Positions 57,038 to 64,000 of a stretch of DNA of 64,000 bases are shown here, one piece after another. The position numbers and the translations under genes are program-made. Origin of the DNA: Ischnura elegans (lineage: Eukaryota; Arthropoda; Insecta; Odonata; Coenagrionidae); assembly GCF_921293095.1 (NCBI RefSeq), contig NC_060252.1, positions 81,860,866 to 81,924,865 of the forward strand. The letters run 5' to 3'. Position 1 is the first letter of the stretch, and every line of letters starts with the position of its first letter. A model generated the notes under the pieces. That model saw only the letters and a list, made by a program, of their open reading frames with translations, made no database searches and had not been told where the DNA came from.

Positions 57038-57493
57038 CTACTGGTAGTCCACAGACGAGTAACGAGTACCTCACTGCCCTGCGTTGGAAGTCCTCAATAA
57101 ATACAAAATAATTACGGAGCGTAAGTTCACAAGGCATTCCTAATCATATACAAGGTTATAATATCTAATTCATGCATCATTCCACAGGATAAATACTGCA
57201 CTATCCCACCTTTGTGTGATACTAGAACAGCTACGTTCATTTTTTCACAACAAATAGGCATTTTCCGGTTTCTTCATTTTCATTGGTCAAAGTGCAACAT
57301 ACATATCACCAGGATATGACACACATCTTCCAAAGACATTGATAGGGTGATCAGAATAAACAAAATTGGCAAACAATTTATCAATAAATAGGTTAGAGAT
57401 CAGAAGGACTAAGATCAGTGAAACTGTCATCATAAAATACACTGCTGCTATTGAGTTTAACTTGCTCCAAGATAGTGTCTTAATATCAAAAGC

Positions 57494-57500
57494 TATAAAA
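57494..57500 (+). promoter_or_regulatory. TATA box of the lectin gene
   Basis: TATAAAA followed by GG lies 63 bases before the start codon at 57563. The box is duplicated upstream with the decayed exon copy. Confidence 0.6.
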
Positions 57501-57562
57501 GGAATTGGAAAATTCCCAGTAAATATTCCTCTTGAGTCGCCGTTCAATCCGAAAAGGCAAAC

Positions 57563-60500
57563 ATGTCAAAAACATTCCTTCCATCATTTTTAATGCCATG
57601 GTTAGCATTCCTCATCACATTTCAAGATGCATCTGGTGTGGACTACAACAAAACCATTTCCCTGGTGGTATCAAGTAGACAGAACCAAACAGGCCACTCC
57701 ATTGCACAAGCGGTGGTGAATACTGAGGGAGGTAGTGCCCCAAAGCACTGGAGGATGAACATGCATCAATCAAACTCCGAGCATCAAGGAATTCAGTCAT
57801 TCCAGTTGGTGACCACATTAGTAGGTAAGTTGCTTAATTTTGATTTTCTCTCAGTATCACGTGCTACCCTGCCAAAAATATCCAAGGACACCCATCAAAA
57901 TCTATCCATGACAATAGGTATAACTGCCAGTGACAATCAACTTTTTACCGAATGGATAACCATTAACTTGATGGATGGATGAAATGGATAACCATATGAT
58001 AAGTGGAGGTTTAACTTGATAAAGAGGTTCACTATATAAAGGTTTGCCTATAAATTTACCTGTAAACCTGACGGGACCGTAGGAGTGGTATGAAGTATGG
58101 AGGTTTATGATGTAAAGAGGTATACTACATAGAGGTTTTACTGTACTTTCGTATTCCATGATTGTTCCTGTGATTGATAACTTTTAAAGTTAAACCGATA
58201 CAAAATAAAATGGATAAATACCATGAATAAAAAAACAACCTATTGCATTGAATTTACTTGAAAATATCCTCTACCAAAAAATAAAATTCGTTCCTGTGAG
58301 TAAATGGGAAAAACGAGCAAAAATTTGCACTTCATAATGGAAGCATGTATTTTTTTACAAGTATCACTAGAGGCATTAATACATCAAAGTCAGATTCAAA
58401 TAAAGAGAAACGACTGAAATACGAGAACAAAGTGTACGTAATTTCTCACAATTAAAAAAAAAACAACTTTCTTATTCTTAGGCAATATCTTCAGCTACTT
58501 AAGAAGATTGATCAGCCTCCCAATTAACTTATAAAGAAGTTTCAACTTCAAATCCCAAAGATTTAACTTAAGGGTGGTAATGGATTCGCACCAGTTTTCC
58601 ATTTTCCCCCCGACTTCTTCCTGTTTTCCAGTCTGAATTTTTACAATTTCCCTGGCTATATGTACGAAAAGAAAGTCATAGAAAGTGATTTTCCCGAAAA
58701 AATTTGTAAAATAAAATCTTAAGTAGAATTGTAGTCATCCAGTGTCAATTTGGCAGTACAGTAGGTACCTTATACTTTGGGACATATTTTATGGTCTAAC
58801 ATAAATAGAAGCATTTTAGGTAATAACCACAAACTCAAAATGTTAACCAAAACTATGAAGAGCACTTGGACTTTAAAAAATATGGAATTGTTAACTCACC
58901 GTTCTTTTAAAATTATGTATTATTATTTTTTTTTGCTCTCCCAAGTTAGGGATACCTTATTTGGGATCAGGGATGCTGACTTACAAAAAATATTGGGGGG
59001 ACCCAAACCGGGGATCTTGCCCCTGGAAATTTTATAAGAAGTGAGTTTTAATTTTTTTAAGTATTTTAGAAGAGTCATATGATCAACATCAGAATATTGA
59101 TATCTCAACATCTGTACACTGGGGAACATCGACAAGCCTGACACATTTTTTCCTCACACCCATAATGGATTTTTGAGGGGGCTCAGGCCCCATGGAGTCG
59201 GCGCCGCTGTTTGGGATACCCTTTACTCGGGACACCATTGTTTTCTAATGCCTGTACCTTATTAAGACTAAAATACTCTAACTTGGGACACTGTATGTAG
59301 TTAGTTTTTTATTTACATTTAACAGTAACAAAATTTATCTTCAGAAACACACGAACTTGAGAAAAAGTGTGATGTGTAAATCAATACTACTCTTTGAAGA
59401 CAGTTTGATTACGCAATAATAGATACCACTCTGAGCACTCACACTGTTTGGTAGCTGATCTGAAAAAGTACCCTTTTTTCCCAAGTTAGATCCCTGTCGT
59501 TAAACTCCTGCCTTAGGTTCATTTTTGACCTTTGCAGGGACGTCCATAGTACACCATATTACATGCATCTAGGATGGCTCAATGTCAAACACCATAGAGA
59601 ATACCTTCTGGGATCCTTTTTGTTTGTCCTATATAAAAACAAATCACCGAGGTATCTGTATGATTTATTCCTTGATTGTCCCTCTGTCTCTACAATGTAT
59701 GTAATGAAAGAATGCAATAAATCAATATGTACTACTTTTTGAAGACAGTATGATTATGCAACGATAGAGTACTCTGAGCACTAATACTGTTTACATTATG
59801 GTAGCCGACCTGACAAAGTAAAAAGTCCTATTTTGTCCAAAGAATGGGCTACTGGTTTCACTGCATGTCACCATGCCTGGACGACAACAAAATGAATGCA
59901 GCAACACTTCGGACATTCAACCATGATTTTCATCCTTTTTTCCATGTTTAGAGTTTTTTTCTTTGCCATAAAATAATTTCCCTCACATTACCATTGTTTC
60001 CAGTCACAATTTTTATTTCCCTGACTCGTAGGTATGAATTCTCTAAGTATGTAATCATTTGACAAATATTGAAGAATTACATTGTCTGTGCGGTTGAAAT
60101 CCCTGAATCTGAGACTGCTTCTTAAGCTAAAAATCAACTACATACATATTTCCTGTTTAATATTTTTCCATTTCAGCACCACCACCGCTCCCATCTGACT
60201 ACGAGCTATTCCCAGGAGTTGGATATTACAAATTCCACACAGCTACTGCCAATGGTTTTGAAGATGCATCTTCGAAGTGCGCTATGGAAGGAGGTCATTT
60301 AGCCATTGTCAACTCAGAAGCTGAGCATCAAGTATTACAAACTATGTTCGCAAGGTATCCAGAGAGGGAATTGAAAACCGCTTGGGCTTTTGTAGGCTTT
60401 CATGATAGAGAGAAAGAAGGAGAATATGTGACAATTTTTGGTGAGTACATTTGAGACTGGTATCTAACACTTTGAGTGCCGGTCACTAATTTTAAAGCCC

Positions 60501-62535
60501 TCATGAAAAATCCAGTCATTTTTACATACATACAGTCATACATTAAAAAAAAATTATATCCACACTATATTTAAACGATGTGCACTTCAATGAAAATGAA
60601 CTTTGCACTTACTTATGAATGAGTTGAATAAAAATTATTGCTAACTTTTAAATGTATCATTTAACAATGAAAACCTACTGTTTTTGAAAAATAAAAAGTT
60701 CAACGAATGAAGTACAGCCATAAAATGCATTATAATTTGACTTTTCGTCCTCAAGACATTAAGAGAATGCTTTTTCCATTGAGCAGTTGCTTTTTGAAAT
60801 AATAGAACCATTAAGCAGGAAACTGGAGCAATAGCATGTGCGAAATATTACGGTTTCATGCACACAAAGCCAATAAATTAGAAAGATGTAATACAGGGTT
60901 TGTATAAAAAGTAACCAGACTGAGCTATTGACGCCCAGGTAAAGCGTGCGCAAACTGGTTGTTGGTGCTATAATGGTGGTGGAGGATCAAGGGAAGGGTA
61001 GCGTGCCCGAGTCAGTTGCCTGCAGATGCTTCGAGGGTTAGCATCATGCGAGAGTGCAGTGCGTGTTCAGTTACCTCGCCAGAGTGAAAATGGAGGGTAC
61101 CATCGAGCAACGAGTTAACATAAAATTTTGTGTCAAACTCAAGAAAACGCCTACGGAAACTCTTCAAATGATCAATGAGGTTTACGGTGAGGACGCTGTA
61201 TTCAGAAATGAAGTCTTCCACTAGCGAAAGAATTTCCACAGCGAGGGCCGCGATGATGTCCACGATGGACAGTGTACCGGACATCCATCAACTAGTCACA
61301 CAGACCCAAATTCTCAAAAAGTGCGTGATGTGTTGAACGCCGACCCTCGTCTGAGCTTCCGAACAATCGCAGAACAAGTCAGAATTGATAAGATGACCGT
61401 TCACGATATTGTTAAGAACGATCTGGGCATGAGGAAGATCTGCGAAGCTGCAACAATGCACCATCACACACCTGCCTGCTTGTCACCGAGGAATTGGCCA
61501 AATCTTTGAGGGTGACGTTGCCTCAGTCTCCCTACAGCCCGGAAACGGCACAACTGGACTTCTTCCAATCCCCTAAGATCAAGAAAGTACTGAAGGGGAC
61601 GCAGTTTGGGACTCTGGAAGCCGTTCACCTCCCTACAATGAGGTCTCTAGACGCCTTACAGGTTGTCGACTTCCAGGGGGCTTACGAGCACTGGAAAATC
61701 CGGTACTAAAGGTTTATTGACTCCGATGGGGACTACTTTGAAGATTTCCATAGGAAAACTGTAAAAATTTTGCCAATAAAAATGTGTTTTGTGAGCTCAG
61801 TCTGGTTAGTTTTTATACAAACCCTGTATTACATCCATGGCAATCTTCAGTAAGATTTACAGGATGTAATATTATGTCCACGGCACGCAAAGCATTATCA
61901 TCGCAGAGCATTAATACACTTAGAGAATATAAAATGAATGAAGGGTGAGACTGAGACTGACCTGTCACAGACCCTGGGGAATAAGGTTGTAGCATCCATC
62001 ATAATTCATATCATGAACTGAAGCACCACTTTTTGCCCAAGTGACCCTACAGGGAAATAATTTTTTTTCAAAATCCGCTTCCTACTATTTTTATAAATAG
62101 GTAGTCTCACTTTATCACTATGATGGCCTAATTAGAATATTTAGCTCTTGAATCGGTGCTGTCTTCCGTTAAATTCTAACTGGATTCCTCTATACTTAAA
62201 AACTCGTCTTAAATGCCAGAACATACAGTATTCCTTTTGGATATTGATTATTAAATTGAACTCTAAATTATATATATCTATCATTTGATTTTAAGAGTTC
62301 ATTTTTTGAGTCGCTAATCCAAAGTAAAATACGTCCATTTTTTTCCCTTTCCATAGGCCAACCTCTGCAATCTACGGGATTCACAAGATGGTCACATCCT
62401 AATCAGCCTGATGACTATAAAGGTGCTGAAAACTGTGGTAGTGTTCATCGTAATGGAGGCCTTAATGACATAGCATGCGGAGGGCATTATCCATTTTTCT
62501 GTGAATATGACCTTTCTTGGGCAGAGCACTTATAG
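57563..62535 (+). CDS. C-type lectin, hemolymph LPS-binding protein-like (three exons)
   Basis: Exon 1 is 57563-57824, exon 2 60177-60440, exon 3 62357-62535. Splice sites are GTAAGT / TTTCAG and GTGAGT / CCATAG, both phase 1, giving about 235 aa. Exon 1 encodes a signal peptide (about 1-25) and a domain with NQTGHSIAQ. Exons 2 and 3 encode a C-type lectin fold: YELFPGVGYYKFH, CAMEGGHLAIVNSEAE, WAFVGFHD, QPD (galactose-type motif), ENCG, LNDIAC and FFCEYD. This is a secreted insect pattern-recognition lectin of the kind found in hemolymph. Intron 2 contains a mariner remnant. A poly(A) signal is near 62793. Confidence 0.88.
60891..61829 (+). mobile_element. Mariner element, internally deleted
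   Basis: Inverted ends of about 35 bp, ATACAGGGTTTGTATAAAAA and its complement, are flanked by TA. The transposase frame begins at 61090 (MEGTIEQRVNIKFCVKL) but stops after 44 codons. It resumes in other frames: KVRDVLNADPRLSFRTIAEQ, then directly the C-terminal part with PQSPYSPE and PKIKKVLKGT. The central catalytic region is missing, so this 0.94-kb copy cannot move by itself. It lies in intron 2 of the lectin gene. Confidence 0.88.
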
Positions 62536-62989
62536 CTTTTCCCCCAGTGTTAAAACAAAAGAAATATATTCAGTTATGGAAAGTCAAGATATTTAATCTA
62601 ACTCTTATTCTTAAAAAATACAACAAAAGCTGGTTCAAAATGATAATTATAATACATAATGGACATTTTCTTAGTCGTCAGTGTGTTTGTAAAAAACTGT
62701 AACTTTCTATTCTCATTAAATATGACATTACTACAAAAATTCCAATTAAATTACTTACTAGTTTCCACATGAAATTTATATCATAATACAGGAATAAAAT
62801 GTATTTACGTTCATGTAATATGTAATGAAAGACAGATGCTTCCACCCAAATTTAAGTTATAGTATTGGGAAAAAAAACTAGCTGCAGTGAAACCATGATA
62901 GGTTAAGTACATAATCAAATTTGAATTGACACTGGGATTTTAATTTTGACATGGATATAAGCAAAATCCACAAATTCAGATAAATAAGG
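62536..62989 (+). other. Lectin 3' UTR and intergenic DNA
   Basis: The region holds the probable 3' UTR, with AATAAA at about 62793, then AT-rich sequence. Nothing else is recognised. Confidence 0.5.
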
Positions 62990-63092
62990 GATAATCAAAG
63001 CACTGAAGGAACAAGTGACTTTGTACGCAGTCACGCGCACGGGTGCAAAGTTAAATACACCAAAGGATGAAGTTCGCCATGAAAAAATATTT

Positions 63093-63166
63093 GACTTAGC
63101 CGGGATTCGAACCCGGATCTCCCGATTGCCGGTCAGGCGTGCTACCAGTTACACCACCAAGCCATC
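63093..63166 (-). repeat. tRNA-like sequence in the 320-bp repeat, copy 1
   Basis: Read on the minus strand it has box A (TGGTGTAACTGGTAG), box B (GGTTCGAATCC) and an anticodon arm CCTGA-CCGGCAA-TCGGG. The loop would give GGC by position, but position 33 is C instead of U and the acceptor stem does not pair well. It is therefore a tRNA-derived Pol III unit rather than a functional tRNA. Confidence 0.6.
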
Positions 63167-63412
63167 TTCTCAGAGCGAACTTCGGGATGGGTTTTACCGA
63201 ACAAGATGTTGACGTCACAAGTCCACACTGTGGCACATGTGGCGAGGGTCGTGCTTACTAAGCCACTGTCGGGGAGAAAAACCCTTATTTTCCGCTGGTC
63301 TGCGGCGACGATTTTCAAAGCACTGAAGGAACAAGTGACTTTGTACGTAGTCACGCGCACGGGTGCAAAGTTAAATACACCAAAGGATGAAGTTCACCAT
63401 GAAAAAATATTT

Positions 63413-63486
63413 GACTTAGCCGGGATTCGAACCCGGATCTCCCGATTGCCGGTCAGGCGTGCTACCAGTTACACCACCAAGCCATC
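63413..63486 (-). repeat. tRNA-like sequence in the 320-bp repeat, copy 2
   Basis: Identical in the core to copy 1, shifted by exactly 320 bp. Confidence 0.6.
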
Positions 63487-63732
63487 TTCTCAAAGCGAAC
63501 TTCGGGATGGGTTTTACCGAACAAGATGTTGACGTCACAAGTCCACACTGTGGCACATGTGGCGAGGGTCGTGCTTACTAAGCCACTGTCGGGGAGAAAA
63601 ACCCTTATTTTCCGCTGGTCTGCGGCGACGATTTTCAAAGCACTGAAGGAACAAGTGACTTTGTACGTAGTCACGCGCACGGGTGCAAAGTTAAATACAC
63701 CAAAGGATGAAGTTCACCATGAAAAAATATTT

Positions 63733-63806
63733 GACTTAGCCGGGATTCGAACCCGGATCTCCCGATTGCCGGTCAGGCGTGCTACCAGTTACACCACCAA
63801 GCCATC
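63733..63806 (-). repeat. tRNA-like sequence in the 320-bp repeat, copy 3
   Basis: Identical in the core to copies 1 and 2, shifted by 320 bp. Confidence 0.6.
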
Positions 63807-64000
63807 TTCTCAGAGCGAACTTCGGGATGGGTTTTACCGAACAAGATGTTGACGTCACAAGTCCACACTGTGGCACATGTGGCGAGGGTCGTGCTTACTA
63901 AGCCACTGTCGGGGAGAAAAACCCTTATTTTCCGCTGGTCTGCGGCGACGATTTTCAAAGCACTGAAGGAACAAGTGACTTTGTACGCAGTCACGCGCAC

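Larger units (their letters stand above)
56030..57493. repeat. Duplicated 5' region of the lectin gene
   Basis: Segments upstream of the lectin gene occur more than once. CATAAAATA followed by CACTGCTGC-like and CTATAAAAGG blocks are seen near 56735-56815, 56845-56920 and 57420-57505. An ATG-containing copy of exon 1 lies at 56969. The stretch 56045-56260 resembles 57015-57230. This indicates at least one tandem duplication of promoter plus exon 1 that then decayed. Confidence 0.65.
62990..64000. repeat. Tandem array, 320-bp unit with tRNA-like module
   Basis: CACTGAAGGAACAAGTGACT occurs at 63001, 63321, 63641 and 63961, exactly 320 bp apart. The units are nearly identical (a few single-base differences such as GCAGTC/GTAGTC), and the array runs off the window end. 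Each unit contains a 74-nt tRNA-like sequence on the minus strand. Open frames through the unit repeat every 320 bp and are probably not coding. Confidence 0.95.

Noticed and set aside
63093-63166. Functional tRNA gene
   Set aside because: The acceptor stem pairs poorly, position 33 is C, and the sequence recurs exactly every 320 bp in an array.
1-64000. CRISPR arrays, bacterial operons, riboswitches
   Set aside because: The DNA is eukaryotic. The tandem repeats present lack unique spacers of constant length.

Overview
This is animal nuclear DNA, very probably from an insect. Supporting signs are a spliced C-type lectin gene of the insect hemolymph LPS-binding type, an intronless homolog of the metazoan TRIR gene, tRNA-like repeat units, a decayed mariner and several DNA-transposon remnants. 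The species cannot be fixed from the sequence alone. More than half of the window (about 37.5 of 64 kb) is two complete Polinton/Maverick (adintovirus-like) elements, large integrating DNA elements with a viral gene set. Element 1 spans 2941-20420 (17,480 bp) and element 2 spans 29046-49055 (20,010 bp). Both begin AGTAGG, end CCTACT, carry long terminal inverted repeats (TIRs), and are flanked by perfect 6-bp target duplications (GAAGGG and TTCGTG). These are the formal signatures of Polinton insertion. || Element 1 looks young and complete. Its two TIR copies appear identical by eye over about 278 bp, and every core gene is open. Its gene order on the plus strand is: a BC-box-like microprotein; a protein-primed family B DNA polymerase with an inserted endonuclease-VII-like zinc module; a second BC-box-like microprotein; an A32-type packaging ATPase; two small virion or accessory proteins; a DDE integrase with a chromodomain; a minor capsid protein; a basic core protein; a double-jelly-roll major capsid protein; an adenain-like protease; three accessory proteins; and a membrane-anchored protein that is only the pro-domain of a matrix metalloproteinase (MMP). 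Two minus-strand genes sit near the ends. || Element 2 carries the same structural block (40706-48525). Its polymerase is on the minus strand and is broken in the ExoII motif. It adds a dUTPase, a different BC-box-like protein and, at its left end, a full intronless secreted MMP (signal peptide, cysteine switch, HExxHxxGxxH zinc site, hemopexin domain). || The elements share regulatory layout. Each has a divergent TATA-promoter region filled with tandem repeats (3 x 115 bp, or 3 x 71 bp with six CACGTG boxes). A homologous small gene on the minus strand has a TATATAAG promoter and a short 5' UTR intron in both. In element 1 several plus-strand genes have a splice acceptor just before the ATG, and two upstream leader exons end in good donors. 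This suggests that one or two promoters feed several genes by alternative splicing. || Between and outside the elements lie host intergenic DNA and transposon debris: a 2.98-kb transposon with 37-bp TIRs and a decayed transposase at 25853-28831, and a MITE at 23134-23415. The host genes are TRIR (51277-51762) and the three-exon lectin gene (57563-62535), whose promoter and first exon are partly duplicated upstream and whose second intron holds a deleted mariner. The window ends in a 320-bp tandem array whose unit contains a tRNA-like sequence with intact Pol III box A and box B motifs. || The most interesting observation is the MMP system: one element carries a complete MMP and its neighbour a stand-alone MMP pro-domain ending exactly at the cysteine-switch Cys-Gly. 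Next are the recurrent BC-box-like N-termini and candidate adenain-type cleavage sites in virion proteins.
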